Origin: DASSUW01 sp963811895
GTDB taxonomy: Bacteria > Actinomycetota > Thermoleophilia > Solirubrobacterales > Solirubrobacteraceae
Length of the DNA stretch: 64,000 nt
NCBI GenBank assembly: GCA_963811895.1
Contig: CAWETE010000013.1
Span: forward strand, 1 to 64,000
Direction: 5' to 3'
Below are positions 17,301 through 24,970 of this stretch, piece after piece. Each line of letters opens with the position of its first letter. The first letter of the stretch is position 1. Below the pieces are notes generated by a model. The model made no database searches. It was not told the origin of the DNA and worked only from the letters and a program-made list of their open reading frames with translations. A program made the translations under genes and the position numbers.

Positions 17301-18293
17301 TCACTCCACGACCGAGTCGACGACGATCTGCTCGCGGCCGAGGAAGAAGATCCCGGGATCGGTCTCGAAGCCGTCGCTCGGGTTGTCGCGCAGGGTGGAG
17401 GAGCGGATCTCGAGTTCGCCGGTGCGGTCGTTGCTGACGAAGAAGATCGCGCCGCCGCCCTCGCGCGCGTGGTTGCCGGTCATCCTCGTGCCGGCCACGA
17501 GCACGCGGAAGTCGTTGCCGTCCGCGTACAGGGCGCCGCCCGAGCCGCCGCCGGGCATGTCCGGGCGGGCGGGGTTGGCACCGCGGCCGATGGCGCGGTT
17601 GCGGGTGAAGACGCTGTTGTAGATCGACCACGAGACGCCGATGCTGCTCAGCGCGGCGCCGTTGCTGCAGACCCCTCTGCGGAACGTGCTGCCGACCACC
17701 GTCACCGGCCGGCCGTCGTGCTGCGACAGCGCGCGGACGGCGCCGCCGCCCAGGTCGGGACCCGTCTCGTCGCAGCGGTTGCCGACGAACTTCGAGCGCA
17801 CGATCTTCAGCCGGCCGCCGCGCGCGAAGATCGCCCCGCCCCCGCCGCCCTCGTAGGTCTCGCCGGTGGAGTCGCCGTTCGCGAAGGTCAGGTTCTGGAC
17901 CACGAGGCGGGGCGTGGCCTGGTCGTCGCAGTGCGACGTGGTCCAGGTCTGCCGCTGGTCGCAGGTGTTCTGGTAGAGGATGCGCCGCTTCCCGCCGCCG
18001 CTGAGCGTCACCAGCCCGCGACCGTCGAGGACGACGCGCCGGCTGGTGTTGACCACCTTCGCGGTCCGCTTCATCTCGATCCGGACCGGCTCCGGCCCGC
18101 AGCGGAACCTGATGACCCCGCCTCGCGCGACCGCCCGCACCACCGCGCGCGACGTGCAGCTGCCGGGCGTCCCGCTGCCCACCCAGCGATCCGGGCGCGA
18201 GGTGTCAACGGCCCGCGCCTCGCGCGGCACCTCGACCTTCTCCGCCCCCGCGATCACTGCTGCCGCGAGCATCGCCGCAAGTCCGCCGATCAC
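17301..18293 (-). CDS. Secreted right-handed parallel beta-helix protein
   Basis: This is a 330-residue protein from GTG 18293. A signal peptide (about 1-17, MIGGLAAMLAAAVIAGA) leads to a region with Cys residues, then repeated short strands with Asn/Gly turns typical of polysaccharide-active or adhesive beta-helices: VVLDGRGLVTLSGG, LVVQNLTFANGDST, LKIVRSKFVGNRCD, VTVVGSTFRRGVCSNGAAL, IYNSVFTRNRAIG, VLVAGTRMTGNHAREGG, LEIRSSTLRDNPSDG. Such proteins resemble pectate-lyase-like folds without a clear catalytic set. A cell-surface or carbohydrate role is inferred. It is monocistronic and divergent from the acetyltransferase gene. Confidence 0.78.
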   Translation of the reverse strand: MIGGLAAMLAAAVIAGAEKVEVPREARAVDTSRPDRWVGSGTPGSCTSRAVVRAVARGGVIRFRCGPEPVRIEMKRTAKVVNTSRRVVLDGRGLVTLSGGGKRRILYQNTCDQRQTWTTSHCDDQATPRLVVQNLTFANGDSTGETYEGGGGGAIFARGGRLKIVRSKFVGNRCDETGPDLGGGAVRALSQHDGRPVTVVGSTFRRGVCSNGAALSSIGVSWSIYNSVFTRNRAIGRGANPARPDMPGGGSGGALYADGNDFRVLVAGTRMTGNHAREGGGAIFFVSNDRTGELEIRSSTLRDNPSDGFETDPGIFFLGREQIVVDSVVE

Positions 18294-18310
18294 ACGGCGA
18301 GGATACGTCG

Positions 18311-18844
18311 ATGGCCGAGATCGTCACCCCGCGACTGTGCCTGAGGCCGTTCCGCGCGGAGGACCTCGCCGCGTTCGTCGCCTACCGCAGCCACCCGGAC
18401 GTCGCGCGATACCAGTCGTGGGACAGCTCGTACTCGATGGGCGACGCCGAGGAGTTCCTGGCTTCGCAGCAGGGTGTCGAGCTCGGCACGCCGGGCGCGT
18501 GGCTGCAGCTCGCCGCGGTCGATCAGGGCGGGACGCTGTGCGGCGACTGCGCCGTGCGCGTCGACCTGCCGGCGACCGCGGAAGTGGGGGTGACGTTCGC
18601 GCCGGAGCATCAGGGCACCGGGCTGGCGACCGAGGCGCTGGCCGCGGTGATCGACGCGCTGTTCCTCGAGCACGGCCTCCATCGCGTCTACGCGCAGGCC
18701 GACGACCGCAACGTGGCCGTCCACCGTCTCCTCGAGCGGCTCGGATTCCGCTGCGAGGCGCGCCTGGTCGAGGCCGACTGGTTCAAGGGCGAGTGGACGA
18801 CCCTGCGTATCTATGCCGTCCTGCGGCGTGACTGGGCGGGTTAG
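18311..18844 (+). CDS. GNAT N-acetyltransferase, RimJ/RimL-like
   Basis: This 177-residue protein starts TPRLCLRPFRAEDLAAFVAYRSHPDVARYQSW, the signature of the RimJ/RimL group. The acetyl-CoA pyrophosphate loop is in VGVTFAPEHQGTGLATEAL (Q-x-x-G-x-G/A), followed by HRVYAQADDRNVAVHRLLERLGFRCEARL. It would transfer an acetyl group to a protein N-terminus or a small amine. It starts at ATG 18311, 17 bp from the divergent beta-helix gene. Confidence 0.9.
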   Translation: MAEIVTPRLCLRPFRAEDLAAFVAYRSHPDVARYQSWDSSYSMGDAEEFLASQQGVELGTPGAWLQLAAVDQGGTLCGDCAVRVDLPATAEVGVTFAPEHQGTGLATEALAAVIDALFLEHGLHRVYAQADDRNVAVHRLLERLGFRCEARLVEADWFKGEWTTLRIYAVLRRDWAG

Positions 18845-18853
18845 AGTGCCGTC

Positions 18854-19714
18854 ATGAGAAGCCTTGCCGTGCCGGCGTTGACCGCGGTCGCGCTGCTCGG
18901 CGTCCCCGCCGTGGCCGAGGCGAGCTTCCTCGACACCTATCAGCAGATCGCGGAGCGCCACCTCAGCCCGGCGCCGCTCGTCCCCACGACGATCCCGAAG
19001 GCGTTCCGGCCGATCGACCGCGCGCCCGAGGTCGGCTCGACGATCGGAGGCCGCGGGTACGCCGTCCGCCTCGTGCACCAGGGTCCGCTCGGCCCGGACG
19101 CCGTCATCGAGGTCAGCGGCGGGGAGTTCCGCTCGATCCGCGCCCTCTGGCGCGAGCGCCGCCGGGAGGGGTACTCCTCGCGCTCCCGCACGCGGGTCCG
19201 TGGGAAGCGCGGCTATCTCCTCAAGCGACGGGCCGGAACGCGGACGCGCGAGCTCGCGTGGGTGGAGGGCGGCAAGGTGTACACGGCCGGGTCGGGGACC
19301 CCGCGCAAGGTCTCATTGAAGGCGCTGCGGTCGACCGTCGCGGGGCTCGACCGCCTCGAGCGCGACTACTTCGGCGGAGCGGCGGATCCCGACAACAGCT
19401 CGGGCGCGGTCGCCGTCACGACCGAGAAGACCGTCACGGCGACCGTGGAGTTCGAGGCCCAGTGCACGGTGCCGGGGTCGGCGGCGACCAGCGTGCGGGT
19501 CGGGGGCGCGGACGTCACGCTGCTGCGCCGCCAGGGCGACGCGTTCTCGTTCGACATCGACAGCCATGTCGACGGCTCGGAGCCCTGGACCGGCACGGTC
19601 AGCGGCACGATCACGCCGGACGCGATCACCATGGACATCCACGCGACCGGGACCATCGAGGGCGAGGCGTGCGACACCGGCGCACTGTCCCTCACCCTCG
19701 ACGGCGGCAGCTAA
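18854..19714 (+). CDS. Secreted hypothetical protein
   Basis: This is a 286-residue protein from ATG 18854, nine bases after the acetyltransferase stop. A signal peptide spans about 1-22 (ending AVAEA). The N-terminal domain (about 25-170) contains IRALWRERRREGYSSR and KRGYLLKRRAGTRTRELAWVEGGKVYTAGSG, a mixed fold. A C-terminal beta-rich domain (about 185-286) has FEAQCTVPGSAATSVRVGG and ends with a cysteine (GEACDTGALSLTL). No family is recognised. It may share a transcript with the acetyltransferase gene. Confidence 0.7.
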   Translation: MRSLAVPALTAVALLGVPAVAEASFLDTYQQIAERHLSPAPLVPTTIPKAFRPIDRAPEVGSTIGGRGYAVRLVHQGPLGPDAVIEVSGGEFRSIRALWRERRREGYSSRSRTRVRGKRGYLLKRRAGTRTRELAWVEGGKVYTAGSGTPRKVSLKALRSTVAGLDRLERDYFGGAADPDNSSGAVAVTTEKTVTATVEFEAQCTVPGSAATSVRVGGADVTLLRRQGDAFSFDIDSHVDGSEPWTGTVSGTITPDAITMDIHATGTIEGEACDTGALSLTLDGGS

Positions 19715-19729
19715 GCCTGAATCCAGGCT
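19714..19729. terminator. Short bidirectional terminator-like hairpin
   Basis: AGCCTG-AATC-CAGGCT overlaps the stop codons of the convergent secreted-protein gene (TAA 19712-19714) and amtB (19728-19730). The 6-bp stem is perfect. No strong U-run follows. Confidence 0.45.
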
Positions 19730-21032
19730 AGTACGCCGCGGGCGCGATCGCGGGCTCGCGCCGCCGCTCCGCGACGGGCGGCCGGGCCGGCTCGACCAGG
19801 ATCGCGCCCTCGCCCGTGGCGTAGGCCTCCTCGCCGTGGCTCACGATGTCCATGCCGATCGCCTCCTCGCGCTCGCTCACGCGCAGCGGGCTGAAGAGCC
19901 CGATCAGCTTGAGCAGCGCGAACGTGGCGGCGAACGCGTAGGCCGGCGCCGCGAGCACGGCCAGTGCCTGGTCGGCGAGCTGGGCGGCGTTGCCGTAGAG
20001 CAGGCCGTCGGACACGCCGTTCCAGGCCGTCTGGGCGACCAAGCCGATGAACAGGATGCCCGTGAGCCCGGCCACGCCGTGCGCGGCCAGCACGTCCAGC
20101 GTCTCGTCCACGCGCGTGCGCGTGCGCAGCATGATCACGGCGTAGGCCGGCAGCGCCGCGACGACGCCGAGCACCATCGCCCAGATCGGGCTGATGAAGC
20201 CGGCGGCGGGCGTGATGCCCACGCACCCGACCACGATCGCCGTGGCGGCGCCGATCGCGGTGACCTGCCGCGATCGGATCAGGTCGAGCACGAACCAGGT
20301 CGCCAGCGCGCAGGCGGGCGTGAGCAGCGTGTTCACGAAGGCGAGCACGCCGGCCTGGCCCACCGAGAAGCCGCTGCCGCCGTTGAAGCCGAACCAGCCG
20401 AACCACAGCAGGCCGGCCCCGAGCAGGACGTAGACGGAGTTGTGCGGCAGGATCGCCTGGCGCCCATAGTCCTTGCGCGCGCCGACCACCAGCGCGGCGG
20501 CGAGCGCGGAGAAGCCGGAGCCCATCTCGACGGGAATGCCGCCCGCGAAGTCCAGCGTGCCGCCCGCCTGGAGCCAGCCGCCGCCGAACGCCCAGTGCGC
20601 GAGAACGGCGTACACGCACACCGACCACAGGCCGGCGAACACGAGGAACGGCCCGAAGCGCATGCGCTCGACCACCGCGCCGGCCACCAGCGCCGTGGTG
20701 ACGATGCAGAACGTGGCCTGGAAGGCCATGAACAGCAGATGCGGGATCGCCGTGCCGTCACGCGGCTCGAACGCCACGCCGCTCAGGAACGCGTGGCCGA
20801 GGCCGCCGATGAGGCTGCCGTCGCCGTCGAAGGCCAGCGAGTAGCCGATCACGGCCCACGAGATCGTGGCGACCGCGAGCGCGGCGACGCACATCATGAA
20901 GGTGTTCAGCGTGTTCTTCGAGCGCACGAGGCCCGCGTAGAAGAGGCCCAGCGCCGGCGTCATGAGGAGCACCAGCGCGGTGGCGGCGAGCATCCAGGCG
21001 GTGTCGCCCGCGTTGATCCCGGCCGGCATCAC
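19728..21032 (-). CDS. amtB: Ammonium transporter AmtB
   Basis: This 434-residue protein has eleven predicted membrane helices and conducts NH4+/NH3 into the cell. Family motifs are present: the N-terminal helix AWMLAATALVLLMTPALGLFYAGLVRSKN, DFAGGIPVEMGSGFSALAAALVVGARKDYG with the conserved Asp, and HNSVYVLLGAGLLWFGWFGFNGGSG. The ATG at 21032 overlaps the stop of the P-II gene (ATGA), so the complex partners are coupled. P-II normally plugs AmtB when nitrogen is plentiful. The C-terminal tail (about 390-434) is the usual cytoplasmic P-II contact. Confidence 0.95.
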   Translation of the reverse strand: MMPAGINAGDTAWMLAATALVLLMTPALGLFYAGLVRSKNTLNTFMMCVAALAVATISWAVIGYSLAFDGDGSLIGGLGHAFLSGVAFEPRDGTAIPHLLFMAFQATFCIVTTALVAGAVVERMRFGPFLVFAGLWSVCVYAVLAHWAFGGGWLQAGGTLDFAGGIPVEMGSGFSALAAALVVGARKDYGRQAILPHNSVYVLLGAGLLWFGWFGFNGGSGFSVGQAGVLAFVNTLLTPACALATWFVLDLIRSRQVTAIGAATAIVVGCVGITPAAGFISPIWAMVLGVVAALPAYAVIMLRTRTRVDETLDVLAAHGVAGLTGILFIGLVAQTAWNGVSDGLLYGNAAQLADQALAVLAAPAYAFAATFALLKLIGLFSPLRVSEREEAIGMDIVSHGEEAYATGEGAILVEPARPPVAERRREPAIAPAAY

Positions 21033-21382
21033 GCACCCACCGGGGTCACGGCGAGGTTGTCGGTCTCACCCGTCCGGATGCGGACCACCTGCTCGAGCTC
21101 GAGGACGAAGATCTTGCCGTCGCCGACGTCTCCCGTCCGGCCGCCGTCGCACAGCGCCTCGATCGCCGGCTCGACGAACTCGTCCGACACGGCGATCTCG
21201 AAGCGCACCTTCTCGGACATGCCGAGGCGCACCGTGGTGCCCCGGTAGGTCTCCACGCGGTCGAGCTCCCCGCCGTGTCCCTGCACGCGGCTCATGGAGA
21301 ACCCGCGCACCTCGGCGCGATACAGCGCCTCCAGCACCTCGTTGGCCTTGTCGGGCCGCACGATTCCGATAACCAGCTTCAT
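21029..21382 (-). CDS. glnK: P-II nitrogen regulatory protein (GlnB/GlnK), T-loop lacking Tyr51
   Basis: This is a 117-residue protein (family norm is about 112). It opens KLVIGIVRPDKANEVLEALYRAEVRGFSMSRVQGHG and ends with GRTGDVGDGKIFVLELEQVVRIRTGE, the two P-II signature regions that bind ATP/ADP and 2-oxoglutarate. The T-loop reads ETYRGTTVRLGM. Tyr46 is kept, but position 51, which carries the uridylyl or adenylyl group in other bacteria, is valine. The protein therefore probably works through effector binding alone. It is coupled to amtB by a four-base overlap, which supports the GlnK role. Confidence 0.93.
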   Translation of the reverse strand: MKLVIGIVRPDKANEVLEALYRAEVRGFSMSRVQGHGGELDRVETYRGTTVRLGMSEKVRFEIAVSDEFVEPAIEALCDGGRTGDVGDGKIFVLELEQVVRIRTGETDNLAVTPVGA

Positions 21383-21471
21383 GGCGGCAGCCTCGCGAGG
21401 TCGGGCTGGAGCGTCTTTGGCCCTGTGGAGGAAACCCTCTGCGATCGTTTGTCCGCCTGGACATTCGATTC

Positions 21472-22737
21472 GTGATCCCGATGAAGGCGGTGCTGACCGC
21501 CGAGCGGCCGGCCGGCCCGGAATGGGTGTTCGAGCGCAAGCTCGACGGCATCCGCTGCCTGGCGGTCAAGGACGGCGGCACGCGGCTGTACTCGCGCAAC
21601 GAGCTGTCGCTCAACGACCGCTACGCGCCGCTCGCCGCCGCGCTCGACGCCGACCCGGCCGACGGATTCGTGATCGACGGCGAGGCCGTGACCTTCGTCG
21701 GCGGGCGCGACCGCTTCGGCGGCGGTGAGGGCGCCCAGCTCCTCTACTACGTCTTCGACGTCCTGTTCGCGGACGGGCGCGACCTGCGGTCCCTTCCGCT
21801 GGAGGAGCGCCGCGCGGTGCTGGCGGACCTGCTGCGCTGGAAGGACCCGCTGCGCATGACCGAGCAGATGACGGGCGACGGCGCCTCGCTGCTCGCCGGC
21901 GCGTGCCGCGACGGCTGGGAAGGGCTGATCGCCAAGCGCGTCGGCACGCCGTACGTCTCCACCCGCTCGCGCGACTGGCTCAAGCTCAAGTGCACGGCCG
22001 AGCAGGAGCTGGTGATCGGCGGCTTCACCGCGCCGCGCGGCTCACGCACCGATCTCGGCGCCCTGCTGGTCGGCCACTTCGAGGGCGACCGGCTCCGCTA
22101 CGCGGGCAAGGTCGGGACGGGGTTCACGCGCGCGACGCTCCACGAGCTGTCCGAGCGGCTCGCCCCGCTGGTCCGCGAGACCTCCCCGTTCGAGCCCGAG
22201 AAGGGGATCCCGCGGGACGCCACGTGGGTCGAGCCGGAGCTCGTGGCGCAGATCGCGTTCATGGAATGGACCGGCGACGGCCGGCTGCGCCATCCGTCCT
22301 TCCTCGGCCTTCGCTTCGACAAGCCGGCGCGCGAGGTCGTGCGCGAGGCCACCTGCGTGACCGAGTCAGTTCAGTTCCGCGACGAGCGCTTGGACATGCT
22401 CGTCGATGACGTCGCGGATGGTGCGAACGTCGTCGAGCGGACGTCCCTTCGGGTCGTCGAGGTCCCAGTCGATGTAGCGCTTGCCCGGGATGTAGGGGCA
22501 CTCGTCGCCGCAGCCCATCGTGACCACGACGTCGGCCCGCTCGGCGAGGTCGCGCGTGAGCTTGCGTGGCGAGCGGCCGGAGAGGTCGATCCCGAGCTCG
22601 TCCATGACCTGCACGACCTCGGGATGGACGCGCTCTGCGGGCGTGGTGCCCGCCGAGAGCGCGCGGTGGCGCCCTCCTGCGGCGCGCTCGAACAGGGCGG
22701 CCGACATCTGCGAGCGCCCGGCGTTGTGGAGGCATAG
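21472..22737 (+). CDS. ATP-dependent DNA ligase (LigD/LigC-type); frame runs on through arsC
   Basis: This nucleotidyltransferase seals nicks using ATP. Motif I, FERKLDGIRCLAV, contains the adenylated Lys. Motif III is LYYVFDVLFADG, motif IV EGLIAKR, motif V DWLKLKC. An OB domain follows, ending in LGLRFDKPAREVVRE, where this family normally stops (about residue 300). Here the frame continues for about 120 residues that are antisense to arsC and look like non-protein sequence. A one-base indel near 22350 would reach the TGA at 22354-22356. The start is GTG 21472 or ATG 21481. It probably belongs to the NHEJ/base-repair system. The LigD primase-polymerase homologue lies separately at 48974, and no Ku gene is seen. 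Confidence 0.8.
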   Translation: MIPMKAVLTAERPAGPEWVFERKLDGIRCLAVKDGGTRLYSRNELSLNDRYAPLAAALDADPADGFVIDGEAVTFVGGRDRFGGGEGAQLLYYVFDVLFADGRDLRSLPLEERRAVLADLLRWKDPLRMTEQMTGDGASLLAGACRDGWEGLIAKRVGTPYVSTRSRDWLKLKCTAEQELVIGGFTAPRGSRTDLGALLVGHFEGDRLRYAGKVGTGFTRATLHELSERLAPLVRETSPFEPEKGIPRDATWVEPELVAQIAFMEWTGDGRLRHPSFLGLRFDKPAREVVREATCVTESVQFRDERLDMLVDDVADGANVVERTSLRVVEVPVDVALARDVGALVAAAHRDHDVGPLGEVARELAWRAAGEVDPELVHDLHDLGMDALCGRGARRERAVAPSCGALEQGGRHLRAPGVVEA

Positions 22738-22779
22738 GAAGAGGACGGTGGCCGTCTGCGTACGGTACTGCATTGACAT
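22366..22779 (-). CDS. arsC: Arsenate reductase ArsC, thioredoxin-coupled low-MW phosphatase type
   Basis: This 137-residue protein reduces arsenate to arsenite. The P-loop LFLCLHNAGRSQMSAALF contains the C-x5-R catalytic signature, and the downstream region has VVTMGCGDECPYIPGKRYIDWDLDDP with the redox cysteines and the family Asp-Pro loop. ATG 22779 or the in-frame ATG 22773 may be the start. It is divergent from arsR, so the short gap of 29-35 bp carries the shared operator. The 3' end is antisense to the overlong ligase frame. Confidence 0.93.
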   Translation of the reverse strand: MSMQYRTQTATVLFLCLHNAGRSQMSAALFERAAGGRHRALSAGTTPAERVHPEVVQVMDELGIDLSGRSPRKLTRDLAERADVVVTMGCGDECPYIPGKRYIDWDLDDPKGRPLDDVRTIRDVIDEHVQALVAELN

Positions 22780-22792
22780 TCATCGCTTCAAT
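22772..22792. promoter_or_regulatory. Candidate arsC/arsR operator region
   Basis: ATTGA-N11-TCAAT lies between and partly inside the start of arsC and ahead of arsR, in an unusually A/T-rich gap for this genome. It is a plausible ArsR site, but the arms are short. Confidence 0.35.
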
Positions 22793-22808
22793 CGATATTT
22801 GTAGATAG

Positions 22809-23162
22809 ATGGCGATCGATCTGGAGCTGGCGCCCAAGACCAAGCGCCCCGCCGGCGAGCCGTGCTGCGAGCCGGTCGTCTATCCCGACGTCGAGCGCGA
22901 GCAGGCGATCCGCATGGCCGAGGTCGCGAAGGCGCTCGGCGATCCGGTGCGTCTCCAGCTCGTCGACGTGCTGCGCAAGCACGCCGGCAAGGTGTGCGTG
23001 TGCGAGCTGGTGCCGCTCTTCGACATCTCCCAGCCCACCCTCTCGCACCATCTCAAGAAGCTGCGCGACGCCGGGATCGTCGACAGCGAGAGACGCGGCC
23101 TGTGGGCCTACTACTACGTGGTGCCCGGCGCCCTGGAGGAGCTGACCGCATGGCTGAGCTGA
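22809..23162 (+). CDS. arsR: ArsR arsenite-responsive repressor
   Basis: This is a 117-residue winged-helix repressor. Residues 40-95 read EVAKALGDPVRLQLVDVLRKHAGKVCVCELVPLFDISQPTLSHHLKKLRDAGIV. The Cys-Val-Cys pair at the start of the DNA-recognition region is the classic As(III) site, and EPCCEP near the N-terminus may add ligands. Arsenite binding should release the operator. It is divergent from arsC and overlaps the following arsM gene, forming a compact arsenic cluster. Confidence 0.93.
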   Translation: MAIDLELAPKTKRPAGEPCCEPVVYPDVEREQAIRMAEVAKALGDPVRLQLVDVLRKHAGKVCVCELVPLFDISQPTLSHHLKKLRDAGIVDSERRGLWAYYYVVPGALEELTAWLS

Positions 23163-24057
23163 CCAACCGACGACGACCTGTTGCGCGCCCACTGCCCAGG
23201 AGACCTGTTGTGACCCGTCGGAGAAGGCCGCCTGCTGCGAGGCGAGCGCCGCCGGCGGCACGTGTGGATGCTCGGCCGGCGGGCGCACGCTCCCCGAGGC
23301 CGACGAGCTGCGCGAGACGGTGCGCGAGCGCTACGCAGCGGCGGCCCTGGCGACCACCGACCCGGCCGCCGCGGCCGGCTGCTGTGAGCCCAACCCGGCC
23401 GGCATCACCGACGAGCAGGCGGAGCTGTTCGGCGCCGGCCTGTACGCCGAGGGCGACGCGCGACGAGCTGCCCGACACCGCCCTGCTCGCCTCGCTCGGG
23501 TGCGGCAACCCGACCGCCATGGCCGAGCTGCGCGAGGGCGAGACCGTGCTCGACCTCGGCTCCGGCGGCGGCATCGACGTGCTGCTCTCCGCCCGCCGCG
23601 TCGGACCGACCGGCACCGCCTACGGGCTCGACATGACCGACGAGATGCTCGAGCTCGCCCGCGCGAACCAGGCCAAGGCCGGCGTCGAGAACGTCCACTG
23701 GCTCAAGGGCCACATCGAGGCCATCCCGCTCCCGGACGCGAGCGTCGACGTCGTCATCTCCAACTGCGTCATCAACCTCTCCACCGACAAGCACCGCAAG
23801 TGATCCGCGAGGCCGCTCGCGTGCTCAAGCCCGGCGGGCGCTTCGCCGTCTCCGACGTGATCGCGGACCCCGACATGGACCTCGCCACGCGCAGGGACAT
23901 GCAGCAGTGGACCGGCTGCATCGCCGGCGCCCTCACGCGCGTCGAGTTCGCGATCGCGCTCCACGACGCCGGCCTCGACGACGTCGAGATCACCGAGACC
24001 CACCGCGTGCACGAGCACGCCGGCTCGGCGATCGTCCGCGCCCGCAAGCCCGGCTAG
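23150..24057 (+). pseudogene. arsM: Arsenite methyltransferase (ArsM-like), several frameshifts
   Basis: When frames are joined, this encodes a SAM-dependent methyltransferase of about 300 residues. The cysteine-rich N-terminus includes TCCDPSEKAACC, followed by RETVRERYAAAAL and GCCEPNPAGITDEQAELFGAGLY. The SAM-binding motif is ETVLDLGSGGGIDVLLSARRVGPTG, with the substrate segment VISNCVINLSTDKHRK and a C-terminal part EAARVLKPGGRFAVSDV. The last break is a missing G at 23800-23801, and others lie near 23460, 23195 and 23168. So many single-base breaks in a conserved gene point to assembly error. It belongs to the arsR/arsC unit and would methylate arsenite for detoxification. Confidence 0.8.
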
Positions 24058-24970
24058 CGCGCTGCTTCGCCGGCCAGCTCGGCGACCACGCCGCGCGGGA
24101 CGGCGACGACCGGCACCGGCGCGTGCTGAACGATCTTGGCCGAGCGCGAGCCGAGGAACACCCGCGCGACCGGGCCGATCGAGCTCGAGCCGACGACGAG
24201 CACGTCGCCGTCGGTCCACTCGACGTCCTCCAGCGCGTCCTCCCAGCTCTCGCCGCGGCCGACCACCGCCTCGCAGTCGTCCGGCACCACGGGCAGCTCG
24301 CGGACCCGTTCGAGCACGTCCTGCTGCGCGGCCGAGATCTCGGCCACCCACTCGCGCACGGCCGAGTCGTCGGCCTCGCGCCCGACGGCGACGGTGTAGG
24401 GCGCGCGCGGTCGCACGGCGAACGAGGCGAGCCGCAGCCGGGCGCCGACTCGCGCCGCCACGCCCGCGGCGGCGACCACGAGGTCGTCGCTCGAGCCTCC
24501 GAAGGCGGCCGTCACCCTCGTCACGCGTGCGCCGGGACCCACGCGGAAGCCGCGCGGGGCGAGCGCGACCGGGATCGGCGAGCTGTGCAGCAGCCGGCTC
24601 GTCGCGCTGCCGAGCGTGACCGAGCCGTGCTCCGCCGGACGGCGACGAGCCCGGCGACGATCAGGCTCGCCTCGTGCTGCTCGGCCAGCTCGAGCAGGCC
24701 GGCCGGGGTGGAGCGGGCGTGGTGGATCGACGGTGGCGACCGGGATGTCGTCCGGCAACCGCCCGCGCGCGCCCTCGAGCGCGTCCTCGGCGGCGCGCTG
24801 GAGGTCGGTCCTGGTACTCGGCGTCCACGCGCGCCGGGCTCGGCGGCCACGACGTCGGCACCACCGCGCACAGCAGCAGGTCGTCGCCCGCCGACCGCGC
24901 GAGCATGCCCGCCAGGTGGAGCACCGCCCGGCCGCGCCCGTCGGGGGCGTAGCGCGACGAGCATGGTCAT
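24054..24970 (-). pseudogene. Tandem universal stress protein (UspA-like), frameshifted
   Basis: The intact downstream part has a full UspA domain: VTLGSATSRLLHSSPIPVALAPRGFR closes the first domain, then TRVTAAFGGSSDDLVVAAAGVAARVGARLRLASF opens the second, which ends VLVVGSSSIGPVARVFLGSRSAKIVQHAPVPVVAVPRG, containing the ATP-site G-2x-G-9x-(S) pattern. The upstream half lies in two other frames (LHLAGMLARSAGDDLLLCAVVP; HHARSTPAGLLELAEQHEASLIVAG), showing a two-domain protein of about 300 residues with two or more indels. ATG 24970 or 24964 is the start, overlapping the permease stop. It is coupled to the permease gene. Confidence 0.75.
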
